This document shows, piece after piece, positions 1 through 7,700 of a DNA stretch of 11,663 nt; within the stretch, counting starts at the first letter, position 1, and the number at the start of each line of letters is the position of its first letter. The stretch spans positions 98,572 to 110,234 of the forward strand of contig MU646568.1 in assembly GCA_026770585.1 (NCBI GenBank). The letters run 5' to 3'. This DNA comes from Baffinella frigidus (lineage: Eukaryota > Cryptophyceae > Cryptomonadales > Baffinellaceae). The notes beneath the pieces are model-generated. The model was not told where the DNA came from, did no database searches, and saw nothing but the letters and a program-made list of their open reading frames with translations. The position numbers and the translations under genes are program-made.

Positions 1-126
1 CCTCCACGCGCGCATCGGCAAGCTGGCGAGGAGCTCGGTTTAGGGTTGAGGATTTGGGGGTCAGGGTTTGGGGTTTGGGTTACGAGTGTAGGGGGTGAAG
101 TTTTGACCTCCACGCGCGCATCGGCA
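1..126 (+). repeat. Direct repeat of 20 bp at the window edge
   Basis: Bases 1-20 recur exactly at 107-126 (cctccacgcgcgcatcggca). Both copies are followed by a purine-rich gag/gga stretch and separated by the start of the telomere-like array. The repeat unit may continue left of the window. No function is visible. Confidence 0.8.
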
Positions 127-415
127 TGCCGGTGAGAAGGGAGAGGACGAGTGAGAGCTGCCGGGTTTGGGGTTTGGGGTTGAGGGGGTGGGGTTTGGGG
201 TTTGGGGGTTGGGTTTTAGGGTTCGGGGTTCGGGGTTTGGGGTTTAGGTTTTGGGGGTTAGGGTGTAGGGGTTCAGGGTTAGGGGTTAGGGGTTAGGGGT
301 TAGGGGTTTGGGGTGTAGGAGTTCGGGGTTAGGATTAGAGGTTTGGGGTTTGGGGTTTGGGGTTTAGGGTTTAGGGGTTAGGGTTTAGGGTTTAGGGTTT
401 AGGGTTTAGGGTTTA
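40..415 (+). repeat. Degenerate telomere-like array, G-rich on plus strand
   Basis: Head-to-tail GGGTTTA units are mixed with GGGTTTGG, GGGGTTA and GGGTTC variants, interrupted by the 107-180 spacer. The most regular part is 361-414. GGGTTTA is the plant and algal telomere unit. The heavy variation, the interstitial position and the many similar arrays further on argue for an expanded internal repeat and not a chromosome end. Confidence 0.85.
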
Positions 416-475
416 CCTGGAGCATGGGGCGGGGCATGCGTTGCTTCGCCTCTGTGTGGAGCCCCACCCCTTTAC
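413..475 (+). repeat. GC-rich ~60-bp repeat, copy A
   Basis: This is the first of three diverged copies (also 991-1054 and 1171-1232) sharing the order ttacctgSagca, ggggcgggg, tgcttcgc, ggagYcc. The ggggcgggg near the start and the ccccacccc near the end can pair. Here the left flank is a G-rich telomere-like array and the right flank a C-rich one, so the copy sits at an orientation switch. Confidence 0.8.
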
Positions 476-537
476 CCAAAACCTTAAACCCTAAACCCTA
501 AACCCCAAACCCCAAACCCCAAACCCTAAACCCTAAG
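472..537 (-). repeat. Telomere-like array, G-rich on minus strand
   Basis: CCCTAAA and CCCCAAA units run here, in the opposite orientation to 40-415. With copy A (413-475) in the loop the two arrays form a large inverted repeat. Confidence 0.85.
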
Positions 538-628
538 CCCCGCGTCGCTCCCAATCGACCAGGTGCCCTCTGTCCCAGTCGATTCGGCCTCACCAACCTG
601 GTGGCGCCACGCTCGTTTCCGCGTCATG

Positions 629-692
629 GTTGTACCACGCACCCAGGATGTCGACGTGAGAATACTCCGCCGACCCGACGGAGGCAGTGCTG
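629..692 (+). repeat. Dispersed repeat R80, plus-oriented diverged copy
   Basis: Order of conserved blocks: tgtaccacgcacccag, gatgtcgacgtgagaa, ccgacccga, ggaggcagtgct. It aligns block by block with 5254-5333, 7719-7783 and the minus copies at 7565-7636, 7844-7909 and 10530-10610. It is followed within 10 bp by a foldback element. Confidence 0.6.
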
Positions 693-698
693 GGGGTT

Positions 699-840
699 CA
701 TCTCGGAAGATAACTGAACCAGTTCCCTAATTGGCGTTTTCATTTAATTAGCAGGCCTAGCAATATTTACTACGCCCTGGCTCATTTCTCATGTGCAACC
801 TCCTATTGAAAAGGAACTGATTCGGTTACCTTCCGAGATG
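699..840. mobile_element. 142-bp foldback (MITE-like) element
   Basis: Terminal inverted repeats of 28 bp at 699-726 and 813-840 match at 25 of 28 positions, starting CATCTCGGAAG and ending CTTCCGAGATG. The interior is AT-rich, unlike the surroundings, and has no ORF. No clear target duplication is visible. The terminal sequence resembles the core of the element at 10622-10788. It looks non-autonomous; no transposase is present in the window. Confidence 0.8.
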
Positions 841-842
841 AG

Positions 843-990
843 TTTGGCTTGGCGGGTTTGGTGTTTGGTGTTCAGGGTTTAGTGGTTGGGGTTTGGTGTT
901 TAGGGTTCAGGGGTTGGTGTTTGGTGTTCAGGGTTCAGGGGTTAGGGTCTAGGGCTTAGGGTTTAGGGTTTAGGGTTTAGGGGTGAGGGT
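843..990 (+). repeat. Telomere-like array, G-rich on plus strand
   Basis: GGTGTTTGGTGTTCAGGG variants grade into regular GGGTTTA units at 957-980, which lead directly into GC-rich repeat copy B. Confidence 0.85.
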
Positions 991-1054
991 TTACCTGCAG
1001 CACGGGGCGGGGCACGCGGTGCTTCGCATCCGTAAGGAGCCCCGCCGCCTCTGC
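991..1054 (+). repeat. GC-rich ~60-bp repeat, copy B
   Basis: It aligns with copy A (413-475) almost without gaps through ttacctgcagcacggggc and the ggagccccgcc segment. It is preceded by a GGGTTTA array, like copy A. Confidence 0.8.
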
Positions 1055-1098
1055 CAGACAGGTTTCGAGTGTATTTAGAGGACGTGCTGGTAGTATAT

Positions 1099-1131
1099 TT
1101 TTGTACCGCCCGCTCAGACGCAGGTACAAAA
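1099..1131. other. Hairpin: 9-bp perfect stem, 15-nt loop
   Basis: ttttgtacc (1099-1107) pairs with ggtacaaaa (1123-1131). It lies between repeat copies B and C. No T-run follows the stem, so it is not a simple terminator; it may be a decayed foldback element. The ttttgtacc block also occurs in R80. Confidence 0.6.
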
Positions 1132-1170
1132 TTCGGACGTGCCAGTGACGGTTGGAGCCGTTGCTCCTTT

Positions 1171-1232
1171 CCCTGGAGCACGGGGCGGGGGGTGCGCTGC
1201 TTCGCCTTCGCGAGGAGTCCCGCCGGCTCTGG
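1171..1232 (+). repeat. GC-rich ~60-bp repeat, copy C
   Basis: It shares ctggagcacggggcgggg, gctgcttcgcc and gaggagtcccgcc with copies A and B. A telomere-like array follows at once (1232-1275), so all three copies touch such an array. Confidence 0.75.
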
Positions 1233-1299
1233 TTTAGGGTTCAGGGTTAGGGTTAGGGTTCAAGCTGCCGGGTAGGGTTCAAGCTGCAGGGTTCAAGCT
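1232..1299 (+). repeat. Short telomere-like run and ttcaagctg tandem repeat
   Basis: GGGTTCA and GGGTTA units are followed by three copies of gggttcaagctg at about 1257, 1274 and 1288. A related block (ggttcacgctgcagggttga) recurs at 1417-1436. Confidence 0.65.
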
Positions 1300-1357
1300 G
1301 GGCGCCCAGGCAGCCGCAGGCGCTAAGAGTTCAAGGGAGATATGTAGACCGGAGACC

Positions 1358-1500
1358 CGTCCGACGCGCGCATGGTTCCTGAGTCACGCCGCCTCTGCCC
1401 ACAGCTTCGCGGTAATGGTTCACGCTGCAGGGTTGACCCGCGCCCAGCCGCGCGCATGATGCCTAGCTGTGGCTGAGTCGCGCCGCGTCTGTCCACATAC
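1358..1500 (+). repeat. Diverged ~45-bp duplication
   Basis: The segment around 1358-1401 (cgcgcgcatggttcct, gagtcacgccgcctctg, cccaca) recurs around 1449-1496 with a 9-bp insertion. The stretch 1300-1659 holds no convincing gene; it lies beyond the 3' end of the minus-strand ankyrin ORF and could include its untranslated region. Confidence 0.55.
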
Positions 1501-1659
1501 CGCGCCCCGTCAGCAGCTTGCTTAACTCGCGGGAGGTTATCGGGTCCGCGCCTACCTCTCGAGCAAGGCCCCTGCACTTTGCCACCCGCGCCGCGCGAGT
1601 GAAGTGACTGACTATACACCATGATTCCGTCGCCATCGTTCCGCGAACGGACGGCGTGA

Positions 1660-2115
1660 TCAACCCTTGGACGGATGTGGTGCGTCTCCTGTTGGAGGAG
1701 AACATCGAAAGCTGAGGTGATGAGCTGGTGGCGGGTGGGAGGGCGCACCGTGCAGCTTGCCTGCCTTGAGCAGCCCCGTGACCACGTTCCCCATCTCGAC
1801 ATCTTCGCCTTGCCCTTGGCTGCTCTGCAGCTGCATGCGCAGCCCGCGCAGCTTCTCGAGCATCCTCCGCACCACCTCCTCGCGGCCCTGACTTGCTGCT
1901 CCATCGCTGTCCTTGGCCGAGACTTGAGCCCCATGCTCAAGGAGAAGAAGCACCACCTCCTCGTGGCCCCGACCTGAAGCGACGTGCAGCGCCGTGCATT
2001 TCGTCACGCCTCCTAGCCCCTCGACGTCTGCGCCTTCCTCGAGCAGCCGCCGCACCTCCTCTGCCTTTCCTTCGGAAGCCGCAGTCCAGAGCGCGGGCTT
2101 TTTCACAGGCGCCAT
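1660..2115 (-). CDS. Ankyrin-repeat protein, short or decaying paralog
   Basis: A 151-residue ORF starts at 2115 with MAPVKKPALWTAASEGKAEE. Residues ~7-35 form a first ankyrin unit (AASEGKAEEVRRLLEEGADV). Residues ~40-70 form a complete repeat (TALHVASGRGHEEVVLLLLE, then GAQVSAKD). A third unit begins but lacks its TPLH block (DSDG-AASQGREEVVRRMLE), so about 4-5 residues were lost in frame. After ~120 the ankyrin pattern ends and the tail is rich in Pro, His and Ser, as expected if the ORF reads into an intron or non-coding DNA. Ankyrin repeats bind protein partners; no catalytic domain is visible. The start is supported by its paralog at 2717, which shares the sequence gctgtcSgacacatgg across the start codon. 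It is divergently oriented to that paralog. It may be a gene with an unseen intron or an early pseudogene. Confidence 0.6.
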   Translation of the reverse strand: MAPVKKPALWTAASEGKAEEVRRLLEEGADVEGLGGVTKCTALHVASGRGHEEVVLLLLEHGAQVSAKDSDGAASQGREEVVRRMLEKLRGLRMQLQSSQGQGEDVEMGNVVTGLLKAGKLHGAPSHPPPAHHLSFRCSPPTGDAPHPSKG

Positions 2116-2716
2116 GTGTCGGACAGCGGCGCGAACTTCTTTCGCGAGAACCGAGGTTTGCCGGTGTACTTGCCCCGATCGTGCGGGCTTGTTCCTTCAG
2201 GTCCTTCAGGTTTGGGTAACTCCGATCATACTGCTAGGCTGGATTCAATGCGCAACGCGAGCGCTTGCGTGGCTTTTTGGGGGAGGACAGACAAAATCTG
2301 GCGTCGCCAGATTGCGGATCCTCCACTGGCCCAATAGAGGAGTGTGGGGGTAGCTACCGGAGTGATAATAGAGGGGTCCCATGCATACCCCGTGAGGGGC
2401 TGCTTGTGGGACGTGGGTGGGGCAGACAGGAGATGGGCTGTACGTACGGCCTGTCTTGTTCTGTTCCTTCTGTTCACGACGACTTCGATAAGATGAAGGG
2501 GGTGCGCCTTGGTCCCCGAACAGGAGGTATACCTACTGCAGGGGATCTCTACTAGCTCGTCGGATCCCGCGGCTGTGCTCACCACCGCGTTTCGGTCCAC
2601 CGGACATAGACTCGTGCGTGCTGCTGTACAACGTTCATTAAAGCTCCATAAGCTCCATAAGCCCTCGTGGAAGTTTGCGGCGCCTTGTCGGAAGTTTGCG
2701 GCTGGCTGTCGGACAC
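2116..2716. other. Intergenic region between divergent ankyrin paralogs
   Basis: No ORF here looks coding. The region holds a 19-bp hairpin (aatctggcg-t-cgccagatt, 2295-2313), a tandem ccttcaggt pair near 2194-2211, two copies of aagctccat near 2641-2658, and two 21-bp copies starting ggaagtttgcggc at about 2669 and 2690. The bases next to the two start codons are related in inverted orientation, so the duplication that made the paralogs included some 5' flank. Promoters for both genes are expected here, but I see no clear TATA box. Confidence 0.5.
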
Positions 2717-3353
2717 ATGGAGGTGGCGAAGGATGCGCCAACCGCGCTTTTGACCAAAGCTTCTGAGGGAAAGACAGAGGAGGTGCGGCGGTTTCTCGAG
2801 GAGGGCGTACCTAGGTAGACATCAAGGAGCGAGGAGGAGCAAAATGCTCGCCGCTGTTTGCCGCAGCAGGTGGCGGTCACCAGGCTGTCGTGCGTCTTCT
2901 TCTTGAGAAGGGAGCGGTGTCGTCCTGTTACTGGGACGTCCCTGGATGGACGCCGCTCCATTTTGCTGCACATACCGGTTTCGAGGCGGTGGTTGGACCG
3001 CTTCTGGAGCGTGGCGCGGAGGTGTCTGCCAAGGACGGCTATCAGAGGACCCCATTGAATTGGGCTGCATGCGAAGGCCACGTGGTGGTGGCGAGACTGC
3101 TGGTTGACATGGGAGCGGACCTGTCGGCCAAGGACGTCGATGGCACGACCCCGGAGGACATCGCGACCAATCGAGAGCACCTTGAGTTCGCGGCGATGCT
3201 CAAGGCAGAGGCGGTGCGCAGGCCCCAGTGCGTGGCGTTCGCCATGGCTGGGGGCGGGGTCTTGCCATGGGGCATCAGGAGCGGCTGGGGACTGGGTCAC
3301 GGGTGCGCTGGCTTGATGCGGGGGTGCTGCACATGGTGCTGGAGCGAGTGTGA
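2717..3353 (+). pseudogene. Ankyrin-repeat gene, broken by two frame changes
   Basis: ATG at 2717 opens a reading frame homologous to the left ankyrin ORF (TKASEGKTEEVRRFLEEG) but stops at 2816-2818. The pattern resumes at 2815 in another frame (VDIKERGGAKCSPLFAAAGG) and runs through about three more repeats: GWTPLHFAAHTGFEAVVGPL, RTPLNWAACEGHVVVARLLV and DGTTPEDIATNREHLEFAAM. At 3241-3270 the 7-mer gccatgg occurs twice, 23 bp apart. Reading past the second copy gives GHQERLGTGSRVRWLDAG and a stop at 3351-3353, which resembles a tail I associate with ankyrin proteins of algae (recalled, not checked). So a 23-bp insertion probably broke the 3' end, while about one base is missing near 2807-2814, where there is also an in-frame stop. 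Neither gap is intron-sized. If not repaired in the mRNA this makes only a 33-residue peptide. Confidence 0.7.
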
Positions 3354-3375
3354 GAGTTGCGGCGCGCAGCCGTAA

Positions 3376-3545
3376 CTGCAGCCGGGAGAGCGCAGTGTAC
3401 ACAGCAAGTCAACTGGATGGCAACTTTACTAACGTAGATCTCGTACTACTGCAGTAGTAAAGATCTCGTCCTCGAATCCCGAGGACGAGATCGACTCTGG
3501 TTCAGAATCTGAGGGCGGTCCGTGATCACGGACCCCGAATCTGGA
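3376..3545. other. Cluster of perfect palindromes, no gene
   Basis: Three perfect dyads lie within 100 bp: tactactgcagtagta (3444-3459), a 13-bp stem gatctcgtcctcg with loop aatcc (3462-3492), and ggtccgtgatcacggacc (3517-3534). The last extends imperfectly on both sides (actctg and cagagt, gaatct). The 9-mer agatctcgt occurs at 3436 and 3461. It could be a decayed foldback element or a recombination-prone site. Confidence 0.75.
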
Positions 3546-3712
3546 TTTCAGAGTGAGGGGGGGGAGGGGGCGGTGAGCGCGAGGGGCAGGGGGGGGGCAG
3601 CGGTAAGGACGATGAGTGATCTGAGAGTGAGGGGGGGCAGGGTGTCGAGCGAGAGGGGGAGGGGGGAGGCAGCGAGGGCAGCAACAGCGGTGAGGCTGAG
3701 GATTAAGAAACG
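3546..3712 (+). other. G-rich polypurine tract, quadruplex-prone
   Basis: Almost pure A/G with many runs of 5-8 G and two related halves, each starting SagagtgaggggggG (about 3549 and 3624). The plus strand could form G-quadruplexes and the duplex a triplex. The open frame across it is a by-product of the purine bias. A small hairpin (gtttctca / tgagaaac, 3732-3752) follows. I see no gene from 3713 to 3972. Confidence 0.6.
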
Positions 3713-3972
3713 AGGCGGATATTTTTCGTGCGTTTCTCAATTCATGAGAAACTTCAGGCGGGCGTTTTCACTGCGTTTCTTAACAATCCTAAAAAAGAGG
3801 GTGGGCGTTTCCCTCCCTGTTCTTCTCGACGCCAATGGAGTGTGCCTCTATTTCGCGGGCGCTTCACACGCGGGGCTGGTGCGCGGGGCGTTCATTCTTT
3901 TACAACGCCCCCTTGCGGCACTCGGGCTTCAGCCCTCGCGTGTCTGCCTGCACATGTACTTGACATGCGCGT

Positions 3973-4093
3973 TACAGGGGTACCTCGCTCATAAGAAACG
4001 CCCCCCCCCCTAGGATCACCATAGGACCCTAGGAATAGGCCTACTGTGGGGTCCTAGGGGGCGGCGGTTTCTTATGAGCGAGGTACCCCTGTA
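3973..4093. mobile_element. 117-bp foldback element, copy 1, flanked by TA
   Basis: The element from CAGGGGTACCTCGCTCATAA (3975) to the matching inverted end (4091) is nearly one long palindrome with a short asymmetric centre (atcaccataggaccctagg). TA lies on both sides (3973-3974, 4092-4093), as expected for Tc1/mariner-type target duplication. It has no ORF, so it must be moved in trans. Copies of the same length lie at 4815-4931 and 5002-5118. Confidence 0.85.
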
Positions 4094-4345
4094 CTCACAG
4101 TCTGGTCACGCACCGCTTGCAGGGGTGTCCTAGGCGCATGCGCACAGGCGCACTGCAGGCACCTACATGTACGGCGTGGTGAGATAGAGAAAATGCGTTT
4201 ATTAATATCGGATCGAAACCGTCGGATCGAATCCGACATTTCCGCTATAAATTCCCTTTCGTGGAGGTCTGGTAAGAAAGATCAGAGGGTAGACGATTCT
4301 AAGACGACTTCGCTCTGGCACCTCTGATGGCTCACGGGACGATGT
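4094..4345. other. Non-coding stretch with a short tandem repeat
   Basis: No coding sequence is visible. tcggatcgaa occurs twice 14 bp apart at about 4207-4234. A TATA-like gctataaatt lies near 4244, but no plus-strand reading frame follows that could use it. Confidence 0.4.
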
Positions 4346-4348
4346 TAC

Positions 4349-4579
4349 GCCTAGCGAGGCCTATGCCTAGCGAGGCCTATGCCTAGGGCCCTACGGTGGT
4401 CCTAGGGGGGGGACAGTTTCTTATCCCTTAAGTGACCAGTAGGCGCAGACGCCCTACCGTAGGGCCCTAGCTAGGACCTGCCTAGGGCTTCCACGGGCGA
4501 TTATTCGCCCGTTGGTCACTCAAGGGATAAGCGACAATCGCCCGTTGGTCACTTAAGGGATGAGCGAGGTACCCCTGTA
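4349..4579. mobile_element. Composite or rearranged relative of the 117-bp element
   Basis: The right end (gcgaggtacccctg, TA) matches the 117-bp family. The inside differs: cttatcccttaagtgacca (4420-4438) is inverted relative to two tandem 33-bp units (4506-4538, 4539-4571) that each contain tggtcactYaagggatRag. A 7-bp hairpin (cgggcga / tcgcccg, 4494-4511) lies next to them. At the left, gcctagcgaggcctat is repeated twice (4349-4380). It reads as a foldback element that acquired internal repeats or was struck by a second element. Confidence 0.6.
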
Positions 4580-4620
4580 GTGCGCCTGAGTCCGAAACGC
4601 GATTCCGGAATCGCGCCGGT

Positions 4621-4664
4621 GTGTCAACTTGGGAAAAGCCCGCCAACCCGAGTGAGGCAGAGCT
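4621..4664 (+). repeat. R80 repeat, partial copy
   Basis: It contains gtcaacttgggaaaa and ccaacccgagtgaggcagag, the right half of R80 as seen at 5282-5333. It lies just past the stop codon of the minus-strand plastid gene, so it would fall in that gene's 3' untranslated region. Confidence 0.7.
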
Positions 4665-4719
4665 AGACGGTGTTGCGCCCGCAGCTGCCCCATGTGCCAT
4701 GCACACCCGGAGGCAGCGC

Positions 4720-7700
4720 TTAGTCCTCAGCCATGAGCTTCGCCTTGAGCGCCGCCGCGTCCGCCTCCGCCTGTCCAATCGCGACCACGTTCAGCGAGCC
4801 ACACAGGCGCTCTACAGAGTTACCTCGCTCATAAGAAACCGCACCCCCCCTAGGACAACCATAGGGCCCTAGGCATGGGCCTACTGTAGGGTCCTAGGGG
4901 GGGGCGGTTTCTTATGAGCGAGGTACCCCTGTACACATCGTGCGGGGGGTTACTTGCGAATCAGAACCCGCACCGCCCTAGGAACGGTAGGCCTATACCT
5001 CCAGGGGTACCTCGCTCATGAGGAGCCGCGCCCCCCCCAGAACCACCAACGGACCCTAGGGAAAGGCCTACTGTAGGGTCCTGGGGGGTTGCGCTTCCTT
5101 GTGAGCGAGGTAACCCTATAAACCCTGCTCACACCCTGTGCTCACACCCTGGTCAAACCCTGATCAAATCATTAAAAAAAACCAAAAGTAAACCCGGGGG
5201 GGGGGGGGCTCGCAACCTTCTTCTTGGCTTCGGACGACGAGGCCATCTTGCCCCAAAGTTGACAGTTTTGTACCGCACACCCAGCATGTCAACTTGAGAA
5301 CAGTCGGTCGGTCAACCCGAGTGAGGCAGAGCTGCGTCCATCTAAAGGACTTCCGGTACATATCCCGGCATTTTAAGACCTAAAAATCGAAACACGGGGG
5401 GGGGGCTCGTAACCTTCTTCTCATCTTCTGAGGGTGTAGAATTTAGGGTTTAGGGGTTGGGGTTTAGGGTAAACCCTACGCCCAGAGGGGGCCGGGGGGG
5501 GGGACTCGTAACCTAGCTAGATCCAGGATTGGGGCTCGTAACCTTCTTCTTGGCTTCGGACGACGAGGCCATCTTGCCCATCAGCTCCGCCATGTCCGCC
5601 TGGTGTTTGTGTTGGGAGGTTAGGGTTGAGGCTTTGGTTTTTTTAGGTTAGGGTTTATGGTTTATGGTGTATGGTTTATGGTTTATGGTGTATGGTTTAG
5701 GTTAGGGGTTTAAGGGTTTGGTGTGTGGTGTTTGGTGTTTGGTGTTGGTGTTTGGTGTTTGGCGTTTAGGGGTTGGAGTGTGGGGTTTGGGGTGTGGGTT
5801 TGGGGTTAGGGGGTTGGGGGGCTGGGGGGCTGGGGGGCTGCGGGGTTGGGGTTTGGAGTTTTGGGTGTGAGGTTTGGGGTTTAGGGTTCGGTGTTTGGGG
5901 GGTGGGGTGTTTTTTGTTTGGGGTTTGGTGTTGGTGTTTTGTGTTTGGCGTTTTGTGTTTTGTGTTTTGTGTTTTGTGTTTTGTGTTTGTTGTTTGGTGT
6001 TTGGAGTTGAGGGTTTGTTTTTTGGTGTCTGGTGTTCGGGGCGTAGGCTTGGGCTTGGGGTTTGTGATTGGGGGGTTCGGGGTTCGGGGTTCGGTGATTG
6101 GTGTTTGGTGTTTGGTGCTGACCCATGGGGGAAAGGTGATAGTGTTGGGGATGTGGGGCGTGGGGTTTGTCAACAAAAGTCGGGTTCAGGGTAACAAAAG
6201 TCGGGTTCAGGGTGTAGGGTTCAGGGGTGGGGGGGTACGTCATCCTCCTCAGGCACGGCCGCGACGGGGGCGTCAAACTTCTCCTCCTTCTCCACCTGAT
6301 GGTGGCACGGGGTCAGGGTTTAGGTTTTTACAGGGTAGGGCTCGGGGGAGGGAGGGACCTGTTGAGGTTCAAGGTTCAGGGTTCAGAAGTTGGGCGTTGG
6401 GGGTTAGGTGGTCAGGTTTAGGGTTTAGGGTTAGGGGTTTAGGGGTTGAAACCGGCTTGGTCTGCGGCTGAGGCGTGGCCTCCTCGCCGGTGTTTACGAT
6501 CGGCTTGAACTTGAACTTGAACTTGAACCCAGCACCCACCACCCGAAACCCTATGACACCCGAAACCCTACGACACCCTACACCCTACACCCTACACCCT
6601 ACACCCTACACCCTACTCCAACAACCTGACGCATCATACCTTTGGCTCCGCCTGGGCTGCATACAAGCGAATCCAGGAATTCGTTGGGGAGAGGAAGAAA
6701 AACACGGCTGGTTTTGTTTGATGTTTTTCGTGGCCAAGAGATGCTCTCTCGGGTTGAGGGTTGAGGGTGTACCGGCTTGGTCTGCGGCTCAGGCGTGGCC
6801 TCCTCGCCGGTGTTGACCAGCGGCTTGAACTTGAACGGTGACGCGTTGAGGTCCACCGTCTTACCGGGGCCCTGTTGTCGAGGATTCGGGGTTTAGGGTT
6901 TAGGGTTTAGGGTATAGGGTATAGGGTATAGGGTTTAGGGTATAGGGTTTAGGGTTTAGGGTTTAGGGTTTTGGGTTTAGGGTGTAGGGTTTAGGGTTCA
7001 GATTCTAGGGGTTAGATTTTAGGGTTTAGGGGTTAGATTTTAGGGTTTAGGGGTTAGATTTTAGGGTTTAGGGTGAGGCCCGCCTCGGGGTAGCGTTGGG
7101 CGCTCCATGACACGACTGTCGCCTGCACCCAGCAGGGTGTCTAGCGCTAGTGGCTATACGTCTGGGCCATTTGACCAGGGCGTAATCTGGTACAAATCCA
7201 CTGAATTTACAGTGAATTCACTACCTCGAGACGTATAGCCACTAGGCAGCGTTAATCTGGTCTTCTCAACATGTGGAGACCGGAAGTTGGCTTCCCAAGT
7301 GTGCGGTGCAAATACATCAACTTTTGGCGTCGACACGATCAGCCAGCCAGAAGGGAATTTCGACCGACAGTCCGGTGGAAGTGTCGGTTGATAAGATGTC
7401 TTTGTACCGGGCGATTCTTAATTGTTCCCACGAAAATCAATTGACCGATCTGCGAGAAGCCCACTGGGTGGCACGCTTGAGAGAAGCAAGAAAGAGGAAG
7501 GTGTGTGGGTTTCCGAATCCGGTGATGTCCGGGAACTGGAGGGTGTCAAGCCCCTTGCCCTTCCCTCACTCGCGTTAACCGACTATCCTCAAGTTGACAT
7601 GCTGAGTTTGCGGTACCAACACGTCAGATTTCGAGCGGAAACGAGCCCGGGCTCACCAAGCCCGAACAGATTGAGACAGCGCTAGAAAGTGTGGGGGCAA

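Noticed and set aside
361-537. A chromosome end or fused telomeres (head-to-head arrays at 413-475)
   Set aside because: A fusion would put C-rich before G-rich or join arrays directly with regular units. Here the units are degenerate, a GC-rich repeat with two other copies lies between, and similar arrays recur throughout.
2638-3402. 254-codon open frame on the minus strand
   Set aside because: It is antisense to the ankyrin pseudogene, whose plus strand has clear TPLH-type repeats; the minus translation has no pattern.
3522-4013. 163-codon open frame on the plus strand
   Set aside because: It runs through the polypurine tract and ends inside a foldback element; composition is Gly/Arg from G-rich repeats.
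4240-4255. TATA-box promoter at gctataaatt
   Set aside because: No plus-strand gene follows within 1 kb, and on the minus strand there is no start nearby.
4482-4872. Open frames over the foldback elements (98 and 83 codons)
   Set aside because: They read the arms of the elements and R80; the only codon-like stretch here is exon 7 in another frame.
5766-6471. Long open frames on both strands (up to 232 codons) in 5766-6471
   Set aside because: They follow the G/T-rich repeat units, giving Gly/Val/Phe or Pro/Thr/Asn runs on opposite strands at once. Only the exon 5 and exon 4-copy segments inside are codon-like, and those are in other frames.
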